DNA of 64,000 bases, taken from Brugia malayi (lineage: Eukaryota; Nematoda; Chromadorea; Rhabditida; Onchocercidae). A program made the position numbers and the translations under genes. The stretch is taken from the NCBI RefSeq assembly GCF_000002995.4, contig NW_025062479.1, positions 10,159,721 through 10,223,720 on the forward strand. The letters run 5' to 3'. Shown here piece after piece: positions 1 through 12,490 of this stretch. Positions within the stretch are counted from its first letter, which is position 1. Each line of letters starts with the position of its first letter. The notes beneath the pieces are model-generated. The model worked only from the letters and a program-made list of their open reading frames with translations. It searched no databases and was not told the origin of the DNA.

Positions 1-3000
1 AACACCAGAATTTATGGCACCTGAAATGTATGAAGAAATGTATGATGAAAGCGTCGATGTGTATGCGTTTGGAATGTGCTTACTGGAAATGGTTACTGGT
101 GAATATCCGTATAGTGAGTGTCAATTTCCTGCTCAAATTTATCGTAAAGTTACTACAGTAAGTTTTTCTGCTCATGATTTGATGTAATCTTCATTTTGTT
201 TCGTTGTATAGCATTGTTTTTCCTGTATGCATCAGAACTTGCATGCTATATTTATTTTAATCCTAATTTGAGAGTACAAGTGTTAATTTCAATCACTTGC
301 CATAAATTTTCATACCGAGTTTATTTTATGTGGCTAGATTTTTGAAGTGACTCTTCGCTCTACTGCAGGGTGTGAAGCCAGAATGCTTCAGCAGAATACC
401 CCAACAGTATCCTGAAATCCGGGAGATAATTGATCGTTGTATACGGGTTCGTCGTGAAGAAAGGTATTAAACTTTTAAAGTATTTTTTTCTCTTTTAAAT
501 AAGTTCTTTTAGAAAGTTATCTTGAATTTTCAAGTAGTTGTTCTTTTATTTTACACTCTCGACCAAAGTAGTATTTTTCAGGTCAACTGTGAAACAATTG
601 TTGTCAGATGACTTCTTCACACCAGAAGAGTTAATCGGTATACGAGTTGAAATTAAGAACCGAGATGCTGATCTTAGTGATATTAATTCTGAAGTAATTT
701 ACATTTTATGATGTTCAGGATATGCCACCTTATATATTAACATTACGTTGTGGAATTAATCTATTCCTAATTTATTTCACTGGGATTGTAAATATTCTAG
801 ATTCAAATGCAGCTGAGAGTGTTTGACGAAAAAAAGCGGAAGCAGTACCGTTTTAAAGAAAATGAAGGGTTGCAGTTTGCTTTCGACATTGAAACTGATA
901 AAGCGGAAGAAGTAGTACAGCAAATGATTGAACAGCAACATATTCCTGAAGAAGATACACGCATGATTACGAAACTTATCAAGGATAAGGTCTGATTGAT
1001 TATTTTGTGTGTGGAAATTTAATCTTTCACGGTCTTGAAATACCGTTGACATGAAGTTTGTGTCTGCCATGATATGAGTAGTTTTAAAATTTCAGGTTGA
1101 AGCGTTCAAGCGTGATCGCGAATTCCGACATGCGGAACTGAAACGTATGCGGGAAGAGGAACAACGCAAACAGGAGGAAGAAGCAATTCGTAATGAAATG
1201 CTTCTAAGAGCCAGAGAGAAGGAGCGTATGGTAGGCAGTATAACTTTGAAAACATTTTACTTTAGCAACTTTCAGGTTTCATTTCAGAAATTTTTCCGTG
1301 TTTTAAAATTGTTGATTTCACAAAGGTTTTTGCTGTCGTCTGTTATTTCCCTTCGTTATTGCAGCAAAAATTAGATTTGGCTGCTGGTGTTACCGGTTGA
1401 AAAGATTTTTCGGAAGGGAAGGAGCCTTGAAATAACTGGTATAAAAATGTGAAATGCGCTTTTGACAAACTAAAATTTTGAGGGTATAGCTGACATTTCA
1501 AATAATGATAAACTATTTGTTAACATTTAACAATTATTTGTCTCAGTTTGATAATTATGCATCCTAACATAATCCAGTGGTTCGTTAGCTGATCTTATAG
1601 CAGCAAAATACATGACTTTTATATTTTTATATTTCAATAATACGATGGAGATGCATTGACGTTATGAACGTATCTTAAATGAACGTTCAGAATTTTCATT
1701 TCATTTAGGAACGCGAGGCAGCTACCGCTTTTGAACAACAGCAACAGTCACAACAACAACCGCAGCAGTTGCAGCAGCAACAGCAACAGCCAATCGGTGC
1801 ATCGTCGGAAAATGATGATCATCATGATGGCCCCGTGAAATATAAGAAATTAAAGAAAAAAGTTGTAATCGAAGTGCTCCGAATTGTCATGGATGAAACC
1901 AATCAGCAGCCAGTGAGCGGTTTTTTTATGAACTTTTTCAAATGAATTTTTTCGAACTCTAGCTTAGAAATATATTTAAATTTGTGAATTCCACTCTAGT
2001 GTTACTGAAACTTTATTTGTTTAAGCTTTGTTACTCTAGCTCATACGACTGGCTTTTCATCAAAAAGAATATTTCCATTTATTCACTAATGAAATACTAC
2101 TTAACATCAAAATTATTCCAGCTGGTCAGCTGCCGTCTTGATACATCGCACAAGACAGTTACGTTTCAGTTTGCACCAGATTCTGATAAGCCATCCGTGA
2201 TTACGAAGAAATTGGTATATCCTTTGTCTTACCCAGGAAATACAGACAATCAGCTCGTAACTTATCTATATGAAACCAGAATGAGTTTCTGTGTGGGAAA
2301 ATTAGCAACCTTGCATGTTAGGTGACACATCCTTTGCATATCCTGTAGGATTTTTAGATTGAGATTTTACTACCTCGAACTGTTTGTACGGTGTGTTTCT
2401 AATGAAAGAGATAGAATTAAAAAAGGGATTAAACGAAAGAGAAAAAAAAGCTGAAAAAGAAAGAAAAAGGGAACAGAGGAAAAAAGGAGGTACAAAAAAA
2501 AAAGCGATAAAGGCAATAAAAAAGCATCACCATCCGTTCATGCTGCAAATTGCTTTTCCCACGGCTCATCATCCGACATTTAAAACTGTGATTTTTGGGT
2601 TGTATTTTTGAGTCGCTAAACGGGACAAAGAGTTTCGTGCTCGTCCTTCTACCCATGTTTCTAGTTTAAAGATTTTTTTGGTTTATTTCAGTTAGATCAA
2701 GATTGTTTAACGAGTCCGCAAGTAGGAGTTGTTGTGGATCAGCTTGAAAAAATTATCCAGGTTATAATCGATTTCATTTCTAGTATATATATCTTTTCTG
2801 AATACTATGATATTTGCAGTTGCAGTCAAATATTAAAACCCTTCCTTATTACTGTTAATATTCATTTCAGATGATTGTTACTGATCCAGTAAAGGCAGTT
2901 GGTGTCAAAATTATAAGTTTTGTGGATTTAGCATCAGCAAATGCAGGTGTCGAAACGACAGTGAGTCAGTCGAATATTGCGGCTAATACCATTACTTCTC

Positions 3001-6000
3001 CAGATGTTTCAGTGGAATCAAACTCAGCCCTAACAGCTACATCTTCTGTGCAGAATTTTCAGGCTGTTCATCCTCTCTCGACACTGACAAATCAGTCGCT
3101 TGATCAAACGATGAATTCTACTGCCCCACAATCGGTGAGGGATTTACTCCTTTATCTGGAACTTCTCAAGGCCGTCATGGCTTTCTTTCAAATTTTCTCA
3201 TGTTTGACATCGAAGTCCATCATGAATATATTATGTGATCGTTTAGAACATCATGCAACACGATAAATTGAAGGAGAGGTATGTACACTGACTGTAATGA
3301 TGTTTTACTTTGCAGACATCAGACTTGATTTTTTTCAGACAGACATTACCACACCGTTCGTTATTTCAAATGCTTCTATTTTTCAAAGTTCATCTGGAAT
3401 GGCGCCGTCTCCATCATCTGCAACGCAACAACCTCCAGTTTCAGTTATTTCACATGCAGCTGCATCAATCACAACAACAACTCCTAGTATTGCAAGTTCT
3501 GTTTTAACTCCTCCAGTAACATTAGCAATAACAACAGCAGTAACAACATCAACAACAACGTCAACATCAGCAGTAGCAATAACAGTAACAACAGCAACAA
3601 TTACCGCAACCAAGACATCACGTTTCCTGGTTACCAAATCAACTTTGCCTGTTGATATTAGTAGCTCAAGCGCTCTTCCGTCTCTTAGTTCCAATCTTCA
3701 ACAACAGGCAGTAAGTGTAAGCATTACTTTTAGTATCATAATACTTCTAATATTTGGTGAATGAAAAAGTATTTTTTTCATCCTTTTAAAATTGTTAAGA
3801 TTCCTTGAAATAAATGACGGTTAAGATCTGAAAGATAAGCTTCTATTTACTTCCAGTGTTTTTTTTTCTTTTTTTTTTCTAGAACCAGTAGTAGTGTTCT
3901 TCCTCGGTAAGATTGTTAGAGTTATGGTTTTTGAATAAACACTCTTCAGTGGTCTCAGTTGTCATTTATCTGGTCTTCAGAAGTTAACTGATAGTGCAGT
4001 CTTGTTGGCACAATCTTCTGCAACATCAGCGTCGACTTCCATTCCAATGATAACATCGCTACAGATAGCTGCAGGTTCAGGCGGAATTAATCAAGTCTTA
4101 CCAGCCATGTCTTCTGTGTCATGTTCATCAGCCAAGTCGTCGGTACCTACAACAGTTAGCGATTTTTTTTGGTTCACTGCTAATTTTAGAGAAAAAAGGT
4201 GAAAGAATGAGCTTATGCATTAACAACTGAATGTCAAGCGGTAGGTGAAAACTGTAGTAGAGAGATATTAAGTATTCGAAGTAGATCTGAAAAACTGTAG
4301 ATTATCATCATCTCTGTAATATTTTCGTGTCTTTTATTGGCTTTAGGTACAAATAGTGCCATTTACTACTATTTCTACTGGCCAAATCACGACGGCAACA
4401 GTCAGTCATATGGATAATAGTCTCATTAACGAACCTCAGGCTAGTCAACTGCTTACTTTGCAATGCTGTGCTTCTCAGTTTGATTTCCGGTCATCTATTA
4501 TTTCTTCAATTCAACAACCCGCCATTGCTGTAACTCTGTTTGTAAAACTGGACTGTTTGAACTCTTCAAATATTCGAAGAAACTTTTTATATTTCTCTAA
4601 TTGTTTGTACTTCATAATGCTTTTATGCAGTAAGTAGGCATTTGTCAAGTAGTTTAATGTTGTGTTAAGTATTAGTTGTAGCGCCAACTTTTTAATAGGA
4701 GTACTACTTTTAAATTTGAAAATTGTTTTGTTTTATCAGCATAGCAATTATTTTATTACTGAAGATTGAAACATACTTAATTTTGAAGGTAAAGGATGCT
4801 CCACCAATCGTAATAGCAGTTAGTAATAGTACGTCATCGCCGTCATTTAATCCATCGCTAACTGTGAACGCGTCAGCAACAGTTCTACATCATGTGGCGC
4901 GTGGTGAATCACGTACAACGCTCGAGAAGTTGGAAAGTGAGCTTTGTAAAGTAAGCGGCGTAAATCCAGCGAACAACATTCCTAGCGTGACGAATTCAGG
5001 ATCGGCTCCTCCACCTGATGTTTTTGCAGTTTCTGGAGGTAAAAAGACCCTATCTTTTTTGAATATTCGTCTAGAATTTATTCGGAAAGTAGATAAGATT
5101 CGATTTCGTCTTTCGGCGATGATTTTGCCTTGCACGGGTTCTTACCTCTGTTATATATAATGGGCAATGATAACTGCCCTAATAGATTGGTTGTAGTTAT
5201 TTGAAAAATAAAAGTATTTCATTTTCTTTAGGTTCATTATTCTGTGCATCTTTGCCGCATACGCCGTCCGTTTGTAGCAATTTGACGCATAACTTGACAG
5301 ATCTAAATGATAAGTTGGTGGCGCTAAGTCAGAAAATGCAGGGCGAACAAATGGAAGAAGTTATTTATCAGAGCAGTGAAACTCTTGCACCATTAACACA
5401 AACACAGCAGTCTCCAGCAATCACGCCTAATTTACCTAGTGCTTCGGCAGTGCCACTAGTATCAGCAACACTGCCAAATATTGTTTCTGGAACGATAACA
5501 CCTGGTAAAACAATCACTACTCCGGAAGCCGGGATTCTTCACGTCGATACACTCAATGAACTTGCTGATGCTCTGCAGAAGGTTATCATTTGTTCTCCCA
5601 TTATTTGAATTAATGAATGCTTATGGATCATTTTGCTATGAGTTACCTTTCCTTTTCAGGTAATTCATGTTGAACCTCGTGAAACTGGTTCTGTACCACC
5701 ATCAGGTGTTGATATTGCTAGTCATGTTACATCACTCCCTGTTGAGCATCCATCACCAAATGTAACAGACACACTTCATGCGGGTACCAATTCTAAAGCG
5801 AAGGGTGCCGGTTCTAAAGCGAAGGGTACCGGTTCTAAAGCGAAAAGGAAGAAGGTAAGTTATGCCTCGCGAATTTTTAGTATTTATTATTATAGTATCG
5901 TATTTATTTTTTGTGAAATATCTTTATCGGTAGCAATCGAGTGTGGAAATTGAAGATATAATTAGAATGAAGTAGAATTCGCTAAGCATAAATTAATGTG

Positions 6001-9000
6001 TTGTGTACAAAATATTAAACATTAACGTTTTATCATTCTAAACAAAACTTTGGAGTCGAGAAAAACTGAAAGCGCATGTTGTTTCCTTTTTGCATATTTG
6101 TTCACTTGCGCTTGAAATGGGCTTATTGTGAAAAATATCTAATAAGTTTTGGTCTATTCATTTCATTTCAGTTTTTTTTTTTTTTTTTTTTGATTAATTA
6201 TGTAACTAGTGAAGCCATTTTTTTTCTTTGCAGTATTGTAATATTTTAAGCATTCTTTCTTTTGATCGAATTGCTTCATGTGCTTTTCTAGAAAAGCTTC
6301 TGTTTAACAATGGCGGCAGCAGTATCGGTTTATAGCTGCAGCCCCCATTACAGTTTTGCTTGAATCTTGTTAGTTGCATCTTTTGAATACCACTATAAAT
6401 AGACTTCCTGCATTTAGAGTAGGGAATCCAAATATATCTCTTCTTGGACATGAAGCTGAATTAATTCTAAAATAGAGAACAAACTCATTGTTCATTTTTT
6501 TTTTTCTTTTTCGAGCAGTTTCATTCATATTCATTTTTTCTATTCCGTTGTGGTGCTCATTAACTTAAAAATTTTTAAATGTATATTTCTTGTTAGTGCA
6601 AATTTATACATTTTACTACAGAGAGCTGTGCTTGCCAGTGATACAACAAAGCATACATTGGAAGATATGAGAAATATAAGCAGTGAAGGAGAAGGTGGTG
6701 GAGGAGGAGGAAATGCAAAGTTGGAAGATGGGAATCATCTTGGGGTAACATCACCTAATGTTCCAAACAGCGATGAGGCAGTACTAAATATTTCCGCAGT
6801 AGCTACCCAAATAAACAACAATACCAATACGGCAACATCAGATGGTGGTGGTACAACAACTAATTCAGCTCCATTAGCGAAATTTGAAAATTTGGAAACA
6901 GCACTAACAACAACATTAGGTACACATGGGTGTTGCCCAACCGTACCATATATCTTTAATTCAACCCATCCAAGTTACCGTATCAATAATACTGCAAATG
7001 CAGATACTCAACAAACAGAATTGACGCAGGTTTCGTCTATGGATGGAATCCATACATCTCAGCAATCGCCTATTACGATGTCTAGGGTATGTGAAACAAC
7101 GAAAAGATCGACTGGTGAACTTGCTTCAATGACAGCACCGAAAGGAGCGGTATTTCATGTTGGTACACCACCACCAACGCATTTCAGTGATTCGGCTAGT
7201 CAAACAGAGCTGATCAGTACACGTGATCCGTTCGACCATATGTTTAGTCCAACGACGTCTTACAATTCCGACTGTGATTTTCAGGTTTTTTCTCTTTTTC
7301 ATTTTCATAAATATTGATTTAACAACTCAGTAAAGTTATCACCTTCACTTCTTACTATCATCATCGCTATGTGAAGCATTGTTGTGTCTGCACATCTTGC
7401 ATTTTCCTGCACTTTCAGTATGGCTGTGTATTTCAGATATTTTGCATATGAGCCATCCATATAATTTATCAGTTTGTTATGTCAGAATGAATATCTGAAA
7501 CTATTTTAGTTGCTTGATCTATTTTTATAAAAACTGCTTGCAGAATGCACCAGTGTGCTTTTATGGTATATGTATAATTTCATTTGCGCTTCTTTTCTAT
7601 CTTGTTTTTCTTTTTTTCTTTGGGAATATCTGATGATACTTTCATGCCCTTATATTTGTTGTGGATTTAGGCTCGCGACCAATTTACTTTCTGGTGTTCT
7701 GAGGTAATTTTATAGTTTGGAAATTTTTTTTGATCCTAAAAGACTTAGAGGAGAGACATTAATTTTTAATTACCTTTGATAAAAATGGCTCAAAGCGAAC
7801 GTTATTGTAGATTGTTTTACTATAGGCGCCTCTGAGATAGATTTTTCAACATATTTTTCCAAAATTGGGAAATTCAAATCTTCGTTATATATCATATTAG
7901 GCTTGTTTTTACTTTTTAATTGAAAATTTTACCTCGTACGATACAATTTATCATTGAATCTTTTCTCGGAAAATATTATCTTCAGTCAAAAAGTAGTGGC
8001 ATCATTAAACACCATTCCATTTGAAATGAATACAGTTATAGAGATGCTCTAACACCAAACAAGTAGATGCATGGCTTCTGAAGTAGCAATTTTTCATTAA
8101 TTTTGAATAAATTTAGGTAAAAAAGTTTACGTGCAAGTCGTAGGGGTCTTTAACCGCTAATCTTTCTTTGTTAATCCCTGCAAGGCTGGAAGTTTTTTTG
8201 CTTATAAAAATTCTATTAATATAGCCATTTTCAGTGGAAAACAGGGCTGAAGTATCAGTGATATCCATCTATGTGCTGCTTTCATGCTCTTTCCGACTTC
8301 TGTTTGTGGTGTTTATTCTTCTAGAAATTTTACAATTCTTTTTTCTTCGATTTATGTAAAAGGTGTCGAATGCTTGCTAGATCTGAAAAAATCTTTCTTG
8401 CATATTTTGTCGTAATTCATTGTAGAATAAGTGATAATAATCTTTCACTTTTCTAAAATTGTCCTTAAGTGATTTCAAGAATCGGAGATTAATCGAAACG
8501 GATTAAAAATTGTAATCCCAGGCTTTTTTTTTTTTAAGAAGTATCCCTTTTAGGTAATGGTCATATCTTCTAACAACTGTTGTTCTTAGAAGATATCTAG
8601 CGCTATAAACAGTTCTGATATTACAAAAATGTTTTTAAAATAAATAGAGCTATTAAAACATCGACAAATATCTCGTAAGCGGTAATAGTTTTGAATGCAG
8701 CTTTTGCACTGAAATTTAGCAAAAATAATTCTGAAGCCACTTAGGACTTCTCCACTGTTTCGCCTTGTGTTGTTTTTATAACTTCCAAGTTCGTTTTAAA
8801 ATAGTTGCTGTAATGCTTTCACCTCTTGTGTGTGTGTTTGTTTGTTTTTTTTTTTTTTTTTTCAGCTTTTTACTTGCTTGTGATACATGCTTAACTGCAG
8901 ACTCTAGTGCGCATAGTTGAAATGGTCACTGAAAATGATCGAATCCAACAGCTTCTTCTGGGAATGTTAAAAGTAAAGTTCTACTTTACAGAGCTTATGA

Positions 9001-10729
9001 TTTCGTTGATTATGTTATGTGTTTCTAAAGTACATGGGTCCAAATTTTTGCTTTGTCAGGATTTGCATGATTGCTTACTGCGGCACATACTTCATTACTA
9101 ACAGATGGTGCACATTCACGCTGAAAATAAGTTATTGTTTGTTGTTTAAATATTTTTGCAGTGTTGAGACACTTTAATTATTTTTAGCTTACTATCTCTC
9201 CAAATGAGTCAGCTAAATAAAATGCTGGAATAGAATTGTTTACATTAGTAATTCAAGATTGTAAGATTTACAGTTTATTGAGGTGCATGCATGATATTTT
9301 CATTTCATATTACTGCATGATATCCTCACTAAATATGTCTCCATATAGTTGATGCTTATTGAGAAAAGCGGCAAATATAAACAGATAAAAGTTTTTCATA
9401 ACGAAAATCCCTGGATGAAAATTATGATTTTAAAGTTCGAATTAGATGGGTATGCATGGGAAGCCTTTAATTTTACGTTCTCCCTTTCTCAGCTGTATTT
9501 TAGGCAGTGAAAAAAAATTCCAGTTCAGAGGATGGCAAGTAATATCTATTAGAATTCTTTATTTATAAAGAATTTTCCTTTTAGATTATGAAAATACAAA
9601 GTTTTTTTTTCATGATGTTAGGTTTTGTTAATTTAAAAAAAATTTTTTTTTCAGTTAGATGAGGAATGTAACGATGAGGAGGATGATCCCATATGTTCGC
9701 TTTTACAAAGGTATTCATTTTATGTGAACTGGTTCTCTTCTTTAGATCTTCATCTTTCAGATATTGAGCTAACTGTAGAACTTATGCCGTATTTTGATTA
9801 TTTTGCAACCATGAATATGAACATATCAATGTGATTTTTCCTTTAACTGACTCTTGTTTGTTGTTATTTCATTATTTTATGTTATTATTTTTATATATTA
9901 TTTATCTGTACCGAAAAGTGAACAGTTCATTTTAAAGACACAAGCTTGAGATGGAACTATTACGCGAGCGACAGAACCGTGAACTACAGCAAGCACGTTC
10001 ACGTTTTCGTCATAATCTAAGCAATGGAAATGCATTGTCGACAACAACTGGTGGCTATTTGACTCGTTCCGTCGATAGTACTGGAAGTATCTTACATGGT
10101 CCTGTCCACATTCCATATCATCATCCTCTAACCAGTTCGCGTGTTACTTCCCAATTGGCCCTTCCTTCATCGATATCTCTCCCCGGTAGTCCACCACAGC
10201 ACAGTTTCCTTGGACAACATCTTGCACCGTTAAGAGATACCCTTGTATGTGTTTATTTTATTGTTAGTAGTATTTGTTATGAGACTCGTAATCATCTTTG
10301 AATCCAGATATTTATGTTCCTCATATTTTTTCCAGTATAGTTTTTGTTTTCATTCCATCATTCATTTATTCGCTTTTACATTTACTGCAGCCGCGACGAT
10401 CATGTGCGGCAACATCATTGGTTGAATCTGCTCGTCACACATCAGTTGATGCAGCGTTATCGCGAAGATCAATTCATTACCCTTTGCAAATTAGCAATTA
10501 TGCAGTTGATCAACATCGCCATTGCTATTGCCATCATCATTATTATAATCAGCAACAGCAACAGGGCAGTAGTAGTTCAGATCATTGTCATTTTTATGGA
10601 AGCATTTTATCAAGACAACCAGTAGCAGCAATTATGCATAGAACCAGTGCTATCACTGAGATCGCGCCGTCACTCAATTCCAACATCGAACGTCAGTTGC
10701 GTGAAACATTTAGTACACCTCCTCAATAA
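1..10729 (+). CDS. wnk-1: WNK-family serine/threonine kinase, 5' end outside the window
   Basis: WNK kinases are cytosolic kinases that act through SPAK/OSR1 kinases on chloride cotransporters and osmotic balance. The reading enters in the activation segment with [12 protein letters not shown], a WNK signature. I traced exons with intact phase at 1-157, 369-463, 582-693, 801-989, 1096-1230, 1709-1912, 2122-2214, 2692-2760, 2871-3134, 3339-3710, 3981-4154, 4347-4529, 4789-5038, 5232-5581, 5660-5854, 6622-7284, 8901-8972, 9655-9710, 9938-10244 and 10391-10729: 1425 residues to a TAA stop. Kinase lobe ends near residue 95. A CCT-like (OSR1_C) domain with an FxF core (LQFAFDI) covers about 120-184 and a second one (VTFQFA) about 298-355; these bind RFxV-type motifs. 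Between them lie a charged coiled coil and a Gln-rich run (1733-1791). A long Ser/Thr/Ala-rich linker follows, then a C-terminal coiled coil around 1169-1250 ([18 protein letters not shown]). Family assignment is firm; linker exons are less certain. Confidence 0.93.
1365..1400 (+). CDS. wnk-1: possible alternative terminal exon of the WNK gene
   Basis: Inside the intron between exons 1096-1230 and 1709-1912 a good acceptor (TTCGTTATTGCAG) is followed by eleven in-phase codons, [11 protein letters not shown], and TGA. The preceding exon ends in phase 0, so splicing here would give a short isoform with the kinase and first CCT-like domain but no second CCT-like domain, linker or C-terminal coiled coil. 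No clear AATAAA lies just downstream, which weakens the case. Confidence 0.3.
   Translation, partial: QKLDLAAGVTG
5783..5845 (+). repeat. three tandem 21-bp units coding a basic heptapeptide in WNK
   Basis: Three consecutive 21-bp copies encode [14 protein letters not shown] and GTGSKAK, followed at once by RKK. They lie near the end of exon 5660-5854, in the poorly conserved linker. The near-identical DNA suggests a recent in-frame expansion. The resulting run of Lys/Arg resembles a nuclear-localisation or acidic-surface-binding patch; that function is inference. Confidence 0.85.
7671..7703 (+). CDS. possible WNK micro-exon
   Basis: In the 1.6-kb intron between exons 6622-7284 and 8901-8972, GTGGATTTAG is followed by 33 bases open in phase 0 ([11 protein letters not shown]) and then a GTAATT donor. 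Both neighbouring junctions are phase 0, so inclusion would add eleven residues without a frameshift. Based only on splice signals and phase; could be chance. Confidence 0.25.
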
Positions 10730-11420
10730 GGTAGTTTATAGTAATGCTGGACTGTATTGGACTGCTTTATCATTGCTTTTTATTCTTTTATATCTATATG
10801 GACGATATTATTATTAATGAATATGTCATGTCGATAAGCTTAACACAACAATCATAGCAATTCTAATATTGAATACAACTGACAAAGACAAGGAATTTGA
10901 TTTATTGGCTAAAGAAAGTCTCAGTTATTTGTATAAATGAAACATTCAAAAATCCGTGTTTATAAATCTTTTCAACCCTTTTCTTAGATTGCAGTTACAT
11001 TCATTACATGTTCCATTGCATTAAACAAATGTTAGGTCATACACACTGTTGCTAATACAGTCTTATTTAATAGTTTTATTTATTTTTGATTACATTCGTT
11101 TGTTGTCAGATGATGCAAAGCTTTCCCAGTCCATTTTTTTATTTGAAAAAAAAAGAAAATCTTTTTACGAACGAAGTGAGAACATAGTTTGCTGTTGCAG
11201 CATTGTATCTTACTCGCACAATCTGTTTTTTTCCTTCCTTTTTAATCCTTCCCGTTCCTCTGACTCAATTATTGGTTAGAATTGGAAAATCTTTTTCTGG
11301 TTTGTAGTATAAATTACGAAGTTTATTCAATCGTAAATCATATAAATAAGGTAAAAACACTGCTCAGTTCCACTTTTTACCCATAAATGCATTTCCAAAA
11401 AATTCGGGAAATTAAGACTG

Positions 11421-11591
11421 TTATAAATAGTTTGGTGGCGGTAGTACCGGTTGGGTGGTGCTCATAGTGGTGATAGTGTTGGGAAAGTGGGCAAAATTGA
11501 TAGACGTAGGCATTCCGAATTTCTTTTGTTCACAAGGATGTGATAAAGTATAGATGAAAGCAATTATTGCTATCATGTTATTAAAATCCAT
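11421..11591 (-). CDS. possible small secreted peptide, 56 residues
   Basis: A complete minus-strand ORF runs from an ATG at 11591-11589, in good nematode context (AAAATCATGG), to TAA at 11423-11421. An in-frame TAA lies four codons upstream of the ATG, so this start is the only one. The product begins MDFNNMIAIIAFIYTLSHPC, which reads as a short n-region, a hydrophobic core of about 12 residues and a possible cleavage site. The rest is polar and rich in Thr and Pro, ending TTQPVLPPPNYL. Its base composition is richer in G+C than its flanks. I recognise no family. It lies on the strand opposite WNK, 0.7 kb past the WNK stop. A chance ORF of this length is not rare in such DNA, so this is a candidate only. 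Confidence 0.35.
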   Translation of the reverse strand: MDFNNMIAIIAFIYTLSHPCEQKKFGMPTSINFAHFPNTITTMSTTQPVLPPPNYL

Positions 11592-12330
11592 GATTTTTGT
11601 TTATTTATTCGTTTCATTCAATTATTCCCTTTCCATTTTTCTTAATTTTGAGCTTTCAGGATAGTTTTAGTGTGATTTTTGTATTTCTTACAAGAAGCAA
11701 AGAAAAAAGAAGTCATTGGATAGTTTTGAAAGCTAAGAAAAAGTTTTCAAGAAATTGTTTTGAACACCCTATTCATTTTATTTTCTCTTTTTTTTTTTCA
11801 TTTGTTGTTGTTGCTTTGGATAACTAGAACTTTGCATCATATGGATATCATTGAATCGGGGTAAATTAAAATTTGGATTTCATATGGCTGTATTTGAATT
11901 GTTTGAATAATATGATATTCTTGCGCTTTATATGATTGTAATGCAGCCAAGCTTCGTCGTAATATTCGTAAACATGTCTAAAAAAGCAAAATGAAAAAAT
12001 GCCAATTGTTTGTTTATTTCTATAAAATTTATAAAGCAGATTTTTCGCTCGTCCTTTCAATTTATACATTTCATCAGGAAAAATTTTTATATTTGAGGAG
12101 TTTGAGAGAAAAAGTAAGTTTTGACTAAAGTGATTGCACCAGTTAGCAAAATTTGCTATTGGGTCTGTTTTAACTTTGATAAAAGATTAAGATTGGAGTT
12201 TAGAATTAAGGATGACTGATCTAACTTATGAAATGAATAGAAGAAATGCTGAAATCCACATAGTTTAAACTAGAACCTATAATTATAAAAATGATATCTT
12301 CATAGATTCCAGTATACACTTCGATCATTA

Positions 12331-12490
12331 TTTTAGTTGTGGTCGTTTTCCGAAATGCATCATTGCGGATGGCCATGGAATGTCATCAGATGAGACAATC
12401 GGAATTTCCGTAGTAACCTGTTTTTCCAGTCTGAAGGTTTCGCGCAGTGTTTTGTCAAGCGACACTACACTATACAGTTTGCATTTTTAA
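12331..12490 (-). other. GC-enriched island, possible exon (strand unresolved)
   Basis: About 160 bp are clearly richer in G+C than the surroundings and are open on both strands. The minus-strand frame ends PWPSAMMHFGKRPQLK and a TAA at 12332-12330. HFG followed by KR would fit an amidated neuropeptide cleaved at a dibasic site. The plus-strand frame follows an acceptor-like ATTATTTTAG and reads CGRFPKCIIADGHGM and onward for about 50 codons to TAA. I could not attach a convincing signal-peptide exon to either. A conserved non-coding element is also possible. Confidence 0.25.
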
